Shown here piece by piece: positions 53,144-62,720 of a stretch of 64,000 nt of DNA; position 1 is the first letter of the stretch; every line of letters begins with the position of its first letter. Source of the DNA: Microscilla marina ATCC 23134 (GTDB lineage: Bacteria > Bacteroidota > Bacteroidia > Cytophagales > Microscillaceae). Both the position numbers and the translations under genes were made by a program. Under the pieces are notes generated by a model, which did no database searches, was not told the DNA's origin, and saw only the letters and a program-made list of their open reading frames with translations. The stretch lies in contig NZ_AAWS01000015.1 of the NCBI RefSeq assembly GCF_000169175.1, positions 1-64,000 of the forward strand, given 5' to 3'.

Positions 53144-55357
53144 CTATAAATTGATTAAATACTCGTTCAGGTTTTCGTCTGAAAGGTTCAGCTTTTTACG
53201 CAGTCTAAAACGTGCTTTGTTGGCACTTTCGGTAGTTATATTAAGAATAGATGCCAACTCTTTAGTATTAAAGTTAAGTCGTAATAAAGCACACAACTTC
53301 ATTTCGTTGGGGGTAAGCTCAGGAAACAATTCTTTGAGGTTTCGATAAAACTTAGGGTGCGCTATTTCAAACGTTTGCCTAAATTTTTCCCATTCTTTGT
53401 GTTCAGCCGATTCTTTCTTAATGGTCTTGCTAAGGCTCTTGAGTTTGCCTTGGGCAGTAGGGTTGCACTCTTGCGATATTAGTTTGATTTTATGTTCTAG
53501 CTCGCCCAAAAACTGACGTTTTTGTACCAAGTACAAGGTTTGTTTGGTTAACTCATGGTTTTTGTGTTCCAAGGTTTCTTTGAGTTGTTGTTGGATTGCT
53601 TGGTCAGCACGCAGTTGTTCTTGTAATACTTGTTCTTCTATCTCTTTGCGTTGCAAGCGCTCCTGCAACAACACCCGTTCAGTTTCTTTAAGTTGATTGA
53701 GTTTTTTTTGGTTACTACGTTGCCAAAAAATCAACCAAGTAACTGCTATGCTTGCTAGTGTAAATCCTCCAATAAGGCTCCAAATCAGCAGTTGATCATA
53801 ACGGGCATTTTGTGCCATAATCTCTGCTTTTTTACTTTGTTTTTGCGCCTCTTTTTCTTTATCTGCCAAATCATATTTGATACGCAAGACCTCCAGTTGT
53901 TTGTTTTTTTTAAGGTTATTGCTACTGTCTTTCAATACGCTATATTGACGGTAATAATGAAGAGCCAATTGATAGTTTTGTCTAACAGAGTCAAGTCTAT
54001 ATAAATTCAAAAATATACGTTGAGAAATATCTTTGGCGTTTACCCCCTTGGCTAGTTTTTGGGCTATTTTTAGGTGTTTTTGTACAGCCTCATAGTCTTT
54101 CATTTTAAAGCGCACTTCGGCGATTGCATTAGTTACCTTAGCCAGGTGTCGTTTATCTTGAATTTTTTTGAAAAGGGCATAAGCTTCTTCATACAGCGTA
54201 AGTGCCTTTTCATAACGTTTTTTAGCCTCCCACACTTCTCCCATATCTGCCAATGCAATGGCTTGCTGTTTTTCTAATCCTTGTTGTTTATAATACTTTT
54301 GCTCCTCAAGAAACTTACTAATGGCGCTGTCATAATTACCCATTTTGAACTCTACATAGGCAATATTACCCTTGAGCTGTTGCTCTATCATCTTGTTGTG
54401 AGTTTCTTGCGCTATTTTCATCCCCTTTTGATAAGTATTAAAGGCTTGTTTATATTTTTTTGTGAACAAATAAACATTTCCAATATTCATGAGCGAAAGC
54501 GCCATTCCATCTTTATCTCCTGCCTCTTCATCGAACTTCAAGGCTTTTTGATACAACTTAAGTGCTTCTGTATATTCTGCCTGTTTCTCATAGATAATGG
54601 CTTGATTGTTATATAAATACCCCTCCATTTTTGTGTTTTTCAGCATTTTAGCCAGCTTCAAGCCCTTTTTAACATGTGTAAACGCACGCCCTACATTTCC
54701 CAAAACTCTTTCTATCTGACTTAGGTTAATGTGCAAAGCCATTTGGCGTGCTTCGTTGCCCAATGCTTTGTAGGTAGCAAGGGCTTGTTGATAATACTTT
54801 ACTGCTTTGGGGAGCTTGCCTAGCACATCGTAAGAATACCCTAACCCATTGTGTATATCTGCACTAGCTTGTTTTTTTTGATCACTAGTAGACGTTTTTG
54901 TGTTGATTTTTAATGCTTTTTGATAATGCCGAATGGCTTCTTGTTCGTTGTTCTGATCGCTTGCTCTTATACCCATCAAGTAATAAGCTTGTACTTGCCC
55001 TGTTACATTATTTTGTGCTTGAAATAAAGCCAACGCATCAGCAATATTTTGTTTAGATTTGCCAAACCTTTTGAGCCTGTTTTGCAGAGAAGCAAGCGTG
55101 AGTTTGCAATAGGCAAGCTGAGTACTGAGGGCGTTTTGTTTTGCCAATGCTATAGCCTTATTGATGTAGTCAAGCCCTTGTTTTGCATCTGTTGGTTGCA
55201 GTTTTTGGGCTATGGCATCCAGTAGTTGTACCTCTTCTTTGGGGGCATCCGCTTTTAGCAGTAGGCGTTGTAAACTATCAATGTTGGAGTTTTGGGCATA
55301 CCCAGTTACTGAGCACCAAAACAACCCTAAACAATATACTGTAATAAAAATTCTCAT
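53144..55357 (-). CDS. TPR-repeat regulator with membrane helix and C-terminal HTH
   Basis: About 737 residues. With ATG at 55357 it has a signal peptide (IFITVYCLGLFWCSVTGYAQ). Residues ~30-480 are about ten tetratricopeptide repeats (A-x-x-x-Y-x-x-AL patterns such as IRHYQKALKI, VKYYQQALATYKAL, LKLYQKALKFDEEA). A membrane helix follows (LLIWSLIGGFTLASIAVTWLIFW), then a long coiled coil, then a LuxR-like helix-turn-helix at the end: ELFPELTPNEMKLCALLRLNF, TKELASILNITTESANKARFRLRKKL. Such one-protein sensors are common in Bacteroidota: periplasmic TPRs sense, cytoplasmic HTH binds DNA. Neighbours suggest envelope-related regulation. Confidence 0.85.
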   Translation of the reverse strand: MRIFITVYCLGLFWCSVTGYAQNSNIDSLQRLLLKADAPKEEVQLLDAIAQKLQPTDAKQGLDYINKAIALAKQNALSTQLAYCKLTLASLQNRLKRFGKSKQNIADALALFQAQNNVTGQVQAYYLMGIRASDQNNEQEAIRHYQKALKINTKTSTSDQKKQASADIHNGLGYSYDVLGKLPKAVKYYQQALATYKALGNEARQMALHINLSQIERVLGNVGRAFTHVKKGLKLAKMLKNTKMEGYLYNNQAIIYEKQAEYTEALKLYQKALKFDEEAGDKDGMALSLMNIGNVYLFTKKYKQAFNTYQKGMKIAQETHNKMIEQQLKGNIAYVEFKMGNYDSAISKFLEEQKYYKQQGLEKQQAIALADMGEVWEAKKRYEKALTLYEEAYALFKKIQDKRHLAKVTNAIAEVRFKMKDYEAVQKHLKIAQKLAKGVNAKDISQRIFLNLYRLDSVRQNYQLALHYYRQYSVLKDSSNNLKKNKQLEVLRIKYDLADKEKEAQKQSKKAEIMAQNARYDQLLIWSLIGGFTLASIAVTWLIFWQRSNQKKLNQLKETERVLLQERLQRKEIEEQVLQEQLRADQAIQQQLKETLEHKNHELTKQTLYLVQKRQFLGELEHKIKLISQECNPTAQGKLKSLSKTIKKESAEHKEWEKFRQTFEIAHPKFYRNLKELFPELTPNEMKLCALLRLNFNTKELASILNITTESANKARFRLRKKLNLSDENLNEYLINL

Positions 55358-55387
55358 AGAGCGGCTATTTTGTTCATGAGTGTTCAA

Positions 55388-56044
55388 CTGAATTTGAGTG
55401 AAGAATGCTTCTGATCATTTATTATTTTGGAAGGAAGGCTTATATAATAATGCTTTTGGTTTTTTTGCCAAATCAAATCTTGAAATATTTTCTCAAATAA
55501 AATGCTAAAAAACGAGGCTATCAAATTATAAAACAATGGTTAATTAGAGTTTAAATATTAGATAAATTATATTTTTGAATAAACCTGATTGAGCTACTAT
55601 ACAGGTATTTTATATAGACCAATACGGGATACTTGATAGATATTACCTATGAAATAGTAAGTGAGTTTTTTGTAAAAAACTTTTAATCAGTGTCTTATGT
55701 GTGACTCTTTAAAGCATTATGAAGACCATAGCTTGCATTGAATTTTTGATCTAATAATGCTATAAACCTTCCTGGAAATTTAGTGAAATTATTTTTTTGC
55801 TTGATATGTTTACATTTCCCTTTCTTTAATAAAGAATTGATTATCAGTACTTTATTTTTAGTCTAATGCATTGCACAAGAGCAAAGTGTTTACTCAATTG
55901 CCAATATCCCTTTCATGATGTTTACTTTTTGTTCACCTCCCTTTTTTGCCTCTATTGAGTTTCACCTCTTATCATTGCATCAGCTCCAAGACAATTATCA
56001 AATCATTGTCAGAGCGTATTTTTTCAAACATTAATTACAAAGTA
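55388..56044. other. Intergenic region, nothing recognised
   Basis: About 660 bp of AT-rich DNA with no open frame of note and no convincing promoter box, RNA gene or repeat. Confidence 0.5.
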
Positions 56045-56983
56045 ATGAAAAAAAAATTGTTAGCGGAGGGGTAGTAGCCTTGGTAATGGGGAGTTGTACT
56101 AAAACAGAAAAGGCATGCCCAACTGTAGAACCTTCAAACCAATATAGCCAATCGGATGCCTACTACTAAAATCATTTATGGTACTTCTGGATAAGATTTT
56201 TTACAAGGTACCCCAGCTTCTGAGCAAATTATTGCCTACACCAACAACGACAAGTATATGCCAATGGAGGCGATGACAAGCTATATGGAGGTTTGGGCAA
56301 TGATGACCTGTATGAGAGAAAGAAAATGACGAACAGTAGCGATAAACTCTACGGGGACAAAGGCAACGACAAACTGTATCGTGGAGCAGGCAATGATAAA
56401 TATTACTATGTTTTGTATGGTGGTTATGATGTTATTGAAGATGCCAACGGTGCCGATTTGATCTACTTGCAAAGTATTGCTAAAAATCAATCAGTAAGCT
56501 TATAGAGGAAACAATGTGATATTGAGTGTCTCTTCGGGCAGAGTAACCATACAAAATGGTAGCATAGAGACAGTAAAGTAGTAAGTATTGCTAATAGCAA
56601 TACGTGCTCAATATGCTGATGACAACTGGCGATCTCTGCCTGACGAAGCCAATGGGCATGCAGGTGTTGCCTGTGCTGCTTTTGTAAGTGTTACCCTCCA
56701 CAAGTTTGGTTATAATGTTTGGGCTACCGTAACCAATGGCACTGCTACTGAAGATTCTTGGGGCATTACCCTCAAATATCAATTAACCAAAAATGGTTAC
56801 AAACAATCTTTTAATACTGCTTACCTACGGAAAGATGATATCCGCTTTACCATAGATAAATGGTTTAGCTACAACAATGGTGGTAATTATTACCCTATGT
56901 ATTGCTATTTCTTTTTGGAGTGGGTAACTCCAGGAAAAACAAACTATACCTGGGTGGTAAACAACCAAGGGAAGCGCCACTAA
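56045..56983 (+). pseudogene. Decayed RTX-repeat lipoprotein with a different hydrolase-like C-terminus
   Basis: A broken paralogue of the 57177 gene. ATG at 56045 enters a run of nine A; shifted by one it reads a lipobox signal (VVALVMGSCTKTEK). Then IIYGTSG and a TAA replaces the CAA of the intact copy (YGTSGQDFLQG), and frameshifts follow within the RTX-like repeats (GDKGNDKLY; GAGNDKYYY). After this the C-terminus differs from the paralogue: an open frame at 56588-56983 carries DEANGHAGVACAAFVSVTLHKFGYN, resembling the Cys-containing start of CHAP/NlpC-type cell-wall hydrolases, and ends at 56983. So it was an RTX plus amidase-like protein, now inactive. Confidence 0.7.
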
Positions 56984-57176
56984 CGCAACCTCACCGTGAG
57001 CGAAAGCCATGACAAGTTTCAATATTTTATGTACAAAGAAATTATAAGTAGAAACAAGCAGTGAATGATAAGCTATAAGTAAGATTAATTGGCTCATTAT
57101 AAATTAATTATATTCTTACTATTTAGATGGGTTTAACGCTGTATTGCTACTACCGACTATTTAATCACAAATTCTT

Positions 57177-58715
57177 ATGAAAAAGATTTACATGTTATTC
57201 ATTTTTGCGGCAACACTTATGACTTATGGCTGCAAAAAAACAGAAAAAACAGACCCCAAACCTGAGACAAAGCAATTAACAACCACTACTAAAAGCCGCA
57301 TGACTACTACACGTACAGTATATGGCACCTCTGGACAAGATTTTTTGCAAGGTACTTCCGCTTCTGAGCAAATCATTGCCTATGCCAGCAACGATCAAGT
57401 ATATGCCAATGGAGGCGATGACGTGATTTACGGAGGTAAGGGCGATGATTACCTCCAAGGAAACGATGGCTCTGACATAGTAAAGGGTGATCAAGGCAAT
57501 GACAAGCTATATGGAGGTTCGGGCAATGATGACCTATATGGGGGGAAAGAAAATGATGACTTGTATGGACAAGACGGTAGCGATAAACTTTATGGAGACA
57601 AAGGCAATGATAAGCTGTATGGAGGAGCAGGCAATGATAAATATTACTATGCTTTGTATGGTGGGTATGATGTTATTGACGATGCCAGCGGTGCCGATGT
57701 GCTCTACTTACAAAGTATTGCTAAAAGTCAAGTATCGGTGAGCTATAGCGGAAGCAATGTGATATTGAATGTCCCTTCGGGCAGAGTAACCATAAAAAAT
57801 GGTAGCGTAGAGACTGTATACGCCAATGGGCAGATAGTAAGCATTAACAGTGGTACACCCAAGCCTACCATTGGTTCTTTTTTTTACACCACCACTCCTT
57901 TAGTTGTTAATAGTAACGAGACTTTATCAGTGCAACTGACCGAAAACACTAAGACCTCAATGAATCGTAGCTATTATGTAGAGATAGAAATTAACCGAAG
58001 CGCTGGCAATTGGGTTGTAGCAAGCAGCAATATAGCTATAGGAGCAGGCAAAACTACTACTACAAAGAACTTTAGCATGAAGTTTAACCAAAGTGGGCAA
58101 ATATATACTACCGTTAAAGTATATAACGCCAACAAAACTAGCTTGTTGGTGAGCAGAAGAGGAAGCAACCTCAATAATGTGCAGAGCGGTGGGGGAGGAG
58201 GCACTTCAGGTGTACCCTATTACTGGCAACTCAACAATAGCGTATATCCTTATTCCTCTTGTCAAAATACTGCGATTGCGATGGTTATCAATTTTTATGG
58301 CGGCAATACTACTCCCGATCAAATTACCAACCATTATGGTAAAAGACAAGCCCAAACAGTACCTGGATTTCAATCAGTGTTTAATTCTGAAGCTGCACAT
58401 TTTGGGCTAAGAGTGCGAGACAGAGGGACTCAATATGGCTCTATGTCTAAACTCAATCAATTGTTGGCACAGGGCAAACCAGTAATGGCGCACGGTTATA
58501 CTACTAGCTATGGGCATTTGGTGGTGTTCTTAGCTTTTGATGGTACCTACTACACTGTACATGACCCTTATGGTAAGTGGGATGGCAAATATGGTAGCTC
58601 GGGTTATTACAAAACTGCCACTGCTGGTAAGTTTGTCAAGTACCATAAAGATGATGTAAAAGCAGCTTTTGCCCCAGATGGTTATATATGGTTGCATGAG
58701 ATATATTTTCAATAA
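57177..58715 (+). CDS. RTX-repeat lipoprotein with C39-like cysteine peptidase domain
   Basis: A 512-residue lipoprotein: signal with lipobox LMTYGC (Cys19), a low-complexity Lys/Thr linker, then residues ~50-165 of calcium-binding RTX nonapeptides (GGKGDDYLQ, GNDGSDIVK, GGSGNDDLY, GGAGNDKYY). A beta-rich middle part (~220-340) follows, then a Gly linker and a C39-like papain-fold domain: catalytic Cys362 in SSCQNTAIAM and His447 in YGHLVVFLAF, followed by HDPYGKWDG with a likely Asp. It should be an outer-membrane or surface enzyme folded by calcium. RTX fused to a peptidase on a lipoprotein is unusual. A decayed paralogue lies directly upstream. Confidence 0.82.
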   Translation: MKKIYMLFIFAATLMTYGCKKTEKTDPKPETKQLTTTTKSRMTTTRTVYGTSGQDFLQGTSASEQIIAYASNDQVYANGGDDVIYGGKGDDYLQGNDGSDIVKGDQGNDKLYGGSGNDDLYGGKENDDLYGQDGSDKLYGDKGNDKLYGGAGNDKYYYALYGGYDVIDDASGADVLYLQSIAKSQVSVSYSGSNVILNVPSGRVTIKNGSVETVYANGQIVSINSGTPKPTIGSFFYTTTPLVVNSNETLSVQLTENTKTSMNRSYYVEIEINRSAGNWVVASSNIAIGAGKTTTTKNFSMKFNQSGQIYTTVKVYNANKTSLLVSRRGSNLNNVQSGGGGGTSGVPYYWQLNNSVYPYSSCQNTAIAMVINFYGGNTTPDQITNHYGKRQAQTVPGFQSVFNSEAAHFGLRVRDRGTQYGSMSKLNQLLAQGKPVMAHGYTTSYGHLVVFLAFDGTYYTVHDPYGKWDGKYGSSGYYKTATAGKFVKYHKDDVKAAFAPDGYIWLHEIYFQ

Positions 58716-58740
58716 ATAAATCACCATTGCATAAGTATCA

Positions 58741-58778
58741 ATATCCCCTCAAATATTGTCAGAGGGGATATTTTTTTT
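58741..58778 (+). terminator. Rho-independent terminator after the RTX-C39 gene
   Basis: ATATCCCCTC (58741-58750) and GAGGGGATAT (58762-58771) form a 10-bp perfect stem, then eight T. Confidence 0.92.
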
Positions 58779-58882
58779 AGGTAAAATATCAGGTTTGAAA
58801 ATAAATAGTGGCTCCCTACATTCCAAATCTGTAGCTTGTGGTGATGAGCCCCAACGTAGTTGCTGTGTACAATATCAAATAT

Positions 58883-59173
58883 TTATTTTAACACATCTTT
58901 GAGAGAATTGTCCTTGTCAAATACGCTTTTGGCATAAGGGCACAAGGGCATAATCTTAATCCCCTTGTTACGTGCCATTGCTACCAAAGCATCCAGCAAT
59001 TGGCGTCCTATATTTTGCCCCCTCAAGCTTTGATCTACCTCAGTATGGTCAATAATAATTAAATCATTGCCTGCTTTTGAGTAAGTCATGGCAGCCAAAG
59101 GCTTGGCATTGGTACCAATATATGCTTTGCCTTTGTTGTTTTCTTCGGTGATATGTACCTGGTATGTTTCCAT
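58883..59173 (-). CDS. Small GNAT-family N-acetyltransferase (YjdJ/NATD1 type)
   Basis: A 96-residue minimal GNAT protein. It has the strand-turn pattern of the group: NNKGKAYIGTNAKPLAAMTYSKAG, then IIIDHTEVDQSLRGQNIGRQLLDALVAMARNKG, where RGQNIG is the acetyl-CoA pyrophosphate loop, and IMPLCPYAKSVFDKD, the typical end of the NATD1/YjdJ subfamily. Substrate unknown. It ends 28 bp after the next upstream gene (59201) in the same direction, so they may form an operon. Confidence 0.9.
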   Translation of the reverse strand: METYQVHITEENNKGKAYIGTNAKPLAAMTYSKAGNDLIIIDHTEVDQSLRGQNIGRQLLDALVAMARNKGIKIMPLCPYAKSVFDKDNSLKDVLK

Positions 59174-59200
59174 TGAGTTGTACAGTGTTTGATTGATTGT

Positions 59201-60130
59201 TTATCGTTCTAAGTGTTCCCTGTCCCAGTTACCAGTATTGGCTGCCGCTTCATAGGTAGATTGTAAAAAGTCCAGCAGGGTTTTTTCTGGATTTTCAGCA
59301 GTGCGTACCGCCTCATAAGGCAAGAAAAACTCGCCCATATCCTCACTCCAAAATGCTTCCTGGGGCTTCACTTGTTGCTTACCGTAGTTGGCTGGCGAAG
59401 GGTAACTATAGGCATAAAACATAGGTTGAGGAAAATTATCGGCTCCTGGCCAAAAGCCACAACTACTCACCTCCTGCGAATAAGCCTCTTGCATAACTTC
59501 TTTAGGCATGTTGGGGGCTTGCCCATGATGCAAAGGAGCTGCTCTTCCCGAAAAACGAGTCAAGGCAATGTCAAACGCTCCCCAGAAAAAATGTACTGGG
59601 CTACATTTGCCGACAAAATCACTCCTAAACCTGGAAAATACATTGGATACGCTTACCGACAATTGCCAAAAGTTGACTACTTGTTGTTGGTTGTATGATT
59701 TATCCTGTACATTTTCTGCAAATGGGGTGTTGTGTTCCAGTTCGTTGGGGCGCCCGTGTATTTTTATGTCAATACCCAGCCCTTGCAGTTTATCAAATAG
59801 TTCTTTGTAAAAATCAGCTACTGTCATGGGGCGCAATGCCATTACCACATTTTGCTCAAAAGTAGAAGAGATGATCAACTGGTGGTTTTCAAAATCAAAC
59901 TCGATCTCGTAAATGCCATTGCCATAAGGCATGCTGCCAGTGGTGAGCCCTCGTGCTGTAATGTATAAAGCAGTGTGCCAAGAGTGGTTTTGCCAAGGCA
60001 TACTTACCAGCCTTATTTTACCCACAATTTGGGTCCATTGATGCACAGTTTTTAACGTATCTTTCCAAGTATTGTACTCTAGAGCAGGCCAAGGACTGCC
60101 ACAAGATGAAATGTGTGTTTGTTTTGTCAT
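59201..60130 (-). CDS. DUF5996-family protein
   Basis: About 309 residues, start chosen at ATG 60130 (MTKQTHISS) because the extra upstream residues are not part of the family. It has the features I associate with DUF5996: PWPALEYNTWKDTLKTVHQW, QNHSWHTALYITARGL, SPVHFFWGAFDIALTRFSGR, and many Trp and His residues. The His/Asp pattern suggests a metal enzyme but no function is known. No signal peptide. Confidence 0.85.
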   Translation of the reverse strand: MTKQTHISSCGSPWPALEYNTWKDTLKTVHQWTQIVGKIRLVSMPWQNHSWHTALYITARGLTTGSMPYGNGIYEIEFDFENHQLIISSTFEQNVVMALRPMTVADFYKELFDKLQGLGIDIKIHGRPNELEHNTPFAENVQDKSYNQQQVVNFWQLSVSVSNVFSRFRSDFVGKCSPVHFFWGAFDIALTRFSGRAAPLHHGQAPNMPKEVMQEAYSQEVSSCGFWPGADNFPQPMFYAYSYPSPANYGKQQVKPQEAFWSEDMGEFFLPYEAVRTAENPEKTLLDFLQSTYEAAANTGNWDREHLER

Positions 60131-60439
60131 TATCATAAGCGATTTTGATGTATGTGAATTCGGTATTTTGTATCTGTTTACAGTAAAAAACAATAACTTT
60201 CCACCAGTTAACTAGCCAATTGCAATATTTTTTTGATAAAAAGTTAATTATTTTCCGTATACCTGTTTTTCTGTCGATAAACCCCTCTGTGGTGCCCTGT
60301 TGATAGTTATGTTTACTTTTTTAAAAGTTGTTTACTTCACTTGTACCCTTTTTGTATACCCTGGAAAATTTGATTATTCAATTATTTTCCAGAACATTGT
60401 GTCAAGTTTATATTACACATCAATATTATATTTTATACA

Positions 60440-61447
60440 ATGAAAAAATTATCGTTAATCGTTTTAAGTTTTTTGCTGTTTACAGCCTGCTCAACAAATA
60501 AAGAAAATTTAACTCCTACTACCAACACTGCTTCTATCTCTGAAGGTATGAGCGTAGAACAAGCTTTCCCAAATCAAAAAGGGCAAGTTCAAAAAGGATA
60601 CTTAGGCATTCGTCCAGTTTCTTATCAAGTCATCAAAGGACAGTATATTGCCGAAGGTGACATCATCCTTAATAAGAAACATGTGGGTAGCACTCCTAAG
60701 AAATTAGATGGTTTGCAAAGCGAAAGCGTAGGGCGTACTTCTGGACGCTGGCCAAACAACACTGTGTATTACACCATAGACGGCAACTTGCCTAACCAAT
60801 CTCGGGTAACCGATGCCATAGCCCACTGGGAAGCTAAAACAAGCCTTCGTTTTATTCAAAGAACCAACCAATCTAACTATATCACTTTTCGTGTAGGTGG
60901 TGGGTGTTCCTCAAATGTAGGTATGCAAGGTGGTCGTCAATACATCAACTTGGCTTCTGGTTGCTCTACTGGTAATACCATCCACGAAATTGGTCATGCT
61001 GTAGGTTTGTGGCACGAACACACCCGCGCTGACCGTGATAGCTATATTACTGTTTATTTTGATAGAATCAAGTCAGGGTATGAGAACAACTTCCGAACTT
61101 ACCAGCAGACAGGAGCTGATGGACAAGAGTATACCAATACTTTAGACTTTGGTTCGGTAATGATGTATTCTTCTTTTGGATTTTCAAACAATGGACAACC
61201 TACCATTACCAAAAAAGACGGAAGCACTTTTGATGTACAACGCAATGGTCTTTCTAGTGCCGATGTAGACGGGATCAATCAAATGTATCCAGGTACTGAT
61301 GGAAACCCTGGTACTCCAACTTACCAAAACGGACAATACTATACCATCGATGGTTTGAGAGTGTACCGTTATAATAACCTTTGGTACTACTATAGCTCAG
61401 GCTGGCGTCAAGTAGTAAACGTGAATGGTAGCTGGTACTACGCCTAA
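60440..61447 (+). CDS. Astacin-like M12A zinc metalloprotease lipoprotein
   Basis: A 335-residue lipoprotein: signal with lipobox LFTAC (Cys17). Residues ~95-285 hold an astacin catalytic domain: W-P-N-N-T-VYYTID (start of mature astacins), the zinc site HEIGHAVGLWHEHTRADRD at ~182-200 (HExxHxxGxxHExxR with the Glu base E183) and the Met-turn SVMMYSSF. Two Cys in the domain (GGGCSSNVG and SGCSTGN) could pair. The last ~40 residues form an aromatic tail (YYTIDGLRVYRYNNLWYYYS and GSWYYA), perhaps a binding module. Signal sorting implies a cell-surface or secreted protease. Followed by a strong hairpin. Confidence 0.92.
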   Translation: MKKLSLIVLSFLLFTACSTNKENLTPTTNTASISEGMSVEQAFPNQKGQVQKGYLGIRPVSYQVIKGQYIAEGDIILNKKHVGSTPKKLDGLQSESVGRTSGRWPNNTVYYTIDGNLPNQSRVTDAIAHWEAKTSLRFIQRTNQSNYITFRVGGGCSSNVGMQGGRQYINLASGCSTGNTIHEIGHAVGLWHEHTRADRDSYITVYFDRIKSGYENNFRTYQQTGADGQEYTNTLDFGSVMMYSSFGFSNNGQPTITKKDGSTFDVQRNGLSSADVDGINQMYPGTDGNPGTPTYQNGQYYTIDGLRVYRYNNLWYYYSSGWRQVVNVNGSWYYA

Positions 61448-61484
61448 ACAATAAGCAATAAGCAAATAATACCTTACCCAAAGC

Positions 61485-61521
61485 AAAACCCTTGAATTCG
61501 TTCCACGAATCAAGGGTTTTA
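61485..61521 (+). terminator. Terminator after the astacin-like gene
   Basis: AAAACCCTTGA and TCAAGGGTTTT pair, with an inner ATTCGT/ACGAAT stem, followed by TATTTATT. The A-rich left side would also serve the opposite strand. Confidence 0.8.
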
Positions 61522-61624
61522 TTTATTAGTGCATCATCAAGAGATCATCAGTTCGACAAACAAAACCTGCCCAAACATTGAGTTCAGCGCAGGTTTTTAT
61601 TTTTACGAGCATCAAATAAGAGGG

Positions 61625-62125
61625 TCAATCAACTTTAATATCCCTTGTTTTATCCTTTGCTGATTCTTTTTTTGAAATAATTACCCTCAAAAGTCCCGCA
61701 TCATACTTCGCTTCTATACTGTCCAGGTCGGCTGTTTCGGGTAAATTATATTTGCGTGAAAATTTAGCGTAGCCAAACTCCTTGTAGTGATACGTTTCTC
61801 CTTCTACTTTTTGGGTTTCAATGTCCAACGACACCTTGAGTTCGCGCTCGTCCAGGTGGATCTTGAAATCATCTTTTTTATAGCCGGGTACGGCAAGCTC
61901 CAAGCGGTAACTATCGGCCGTTTCTATAATGTTCATGGGAGGAACCCGGTCATAAAACTCCATGTTTTCTTCTGCCTTCTTGCGAAACTCCTGTGAAACA
62001 CTGTCAAATTCTTTTTTAATTTCTTTGCCAAATTTTACAAACTCTTTGCGGAGATCTTCAAAGTCGTTTCCAAATAAATCGGAAAACTTCTTTTTATAAT
62101 CGTCTTTATTGTGTTTGTTATGCAT
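61625..62125 (-). CDS. Hsp20/alpha-crystallin small heat-shock protein
   Basis: A 166-residue ATP-independent chaperone. A charged helical N-terminal arm of ~65 residues (RKEFVKFGKEIKKEFDSV) precedes the alpha-crystallin domain (~72-155): PPMNIIETADSYRLELAVPGYKKDDFKIHLDERELKVSL matches the A..G..K.D..I....L.L pattern, and EFGYAKFSRKYNLPETADLDSIEAKYDAGLLRVIISKK contains the Hsp20 GxL signature as AGLL. It ends IKVD without a clear IxI motif. Stress-inducible by family knowledge; no heat-shock element was seen. Confidence 0.9.
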   Translation of the reverse strand: MHNKHNKDDYKKKFSDLFGNDFEDLRKEFVKFGKEIKKEFDSVSQEFRKKAEENMEFYDRVPPMNIIETADSYRLELAVPGYKKDDFKIHLDERELKVSLDIETQKVEGETYHYKEFGYAKFSRKYNLPETADLDSIEAKYDAGLLRVIISKKESAKDKTRDIKVD

Positions 62126-62304
62126 GGTTTTATCGAGGTTAATGGTTAAATGAAAAAGTATATAATTGGCTATACAATATAAAAGCCAAAACTTTTTTAC
62201 TGCCTTTATGACTTTTTGTGAGATTTATTAGTTGAAAATATCGATAAAATCAAGAGAAATGCTTAGTAAGTCAGTCAAATTGGCAGTAATATTTGCAGAT
62301 ACCA

Positions 62305-62610
62305 TTATCCTTGTTTTAGTGCATCGGCCAGTTTACGTACCTTATCTTCTACCTCTTTGGCATCTTCGCTTACTTTTATCTGAAGCAACTCCTTGTCCAG
62401 TCCGGTAATAATCGACTCAAGGTTTTCTACCCTGTTTTTAAGGTTCTCATTTTCATTCATTACATGTGACAACATCTTTCTTTCCTCGCCACTTAGTTGA
62501 TCGCCCGCCTTTAGCTTTTGAGCGCGGTAAAAATAATGCCCGGCAATGGCAGTGATAGGAACAAGAAAAACCATTACTTCGGGGCGGAAAATAGCACTAA
62601 TCAAATCCAT
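62305..62610 (-). CDS. Small membrane-anchored coiled-coil protein
   Basis: About 101 residues with start at ATG 62610 (MDLISAIFR). One N-terminal membrane helix (FRPEVMVFLVPITAIAGHYFY), then SGEERKMLSHVMNENENLKNRVENLESIITGLDKELL, a coiled coil of about 55 residues. The longer frame begins in non-conserved DNA. It resembles small PspB/PspC-like or DUF-type membrane coiled-coil proteins of the phage-shock type. A minus-strand TAACTTTG box at 62690-62683 is a likely promoter. Next upstream on this strand is a SpoIIE-type phosphatase. Confidence 0.65.
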   Translation of the reverse strand: MDLISAIFRPEVMVFLVPITAIAGHYFYRAQKLKAGDQLSGEERKMLSHVMNENENLKNRVENLESIITGLDKELLQIKVSEDAKEVEDKVRKLADALKQG

Positions 62611-62720
62611 AATATTTTGAGCTAAAGTTATATGAGTTATTAAATTTAAAAGGTAGCTGGTATAACCAAATACCTTTTTACACAAAGTTACGAAAAAAAA
62701 GAATGATTGTTTAAAAAAAA

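Noticed and set aside
56588-56983. Independent 131-residue gene
   Set aside because: It has no signal or clear start and continues a decayed RTX lipoprotein whose upstream part has stops and frameshifts; treated as part of that pseudogene.
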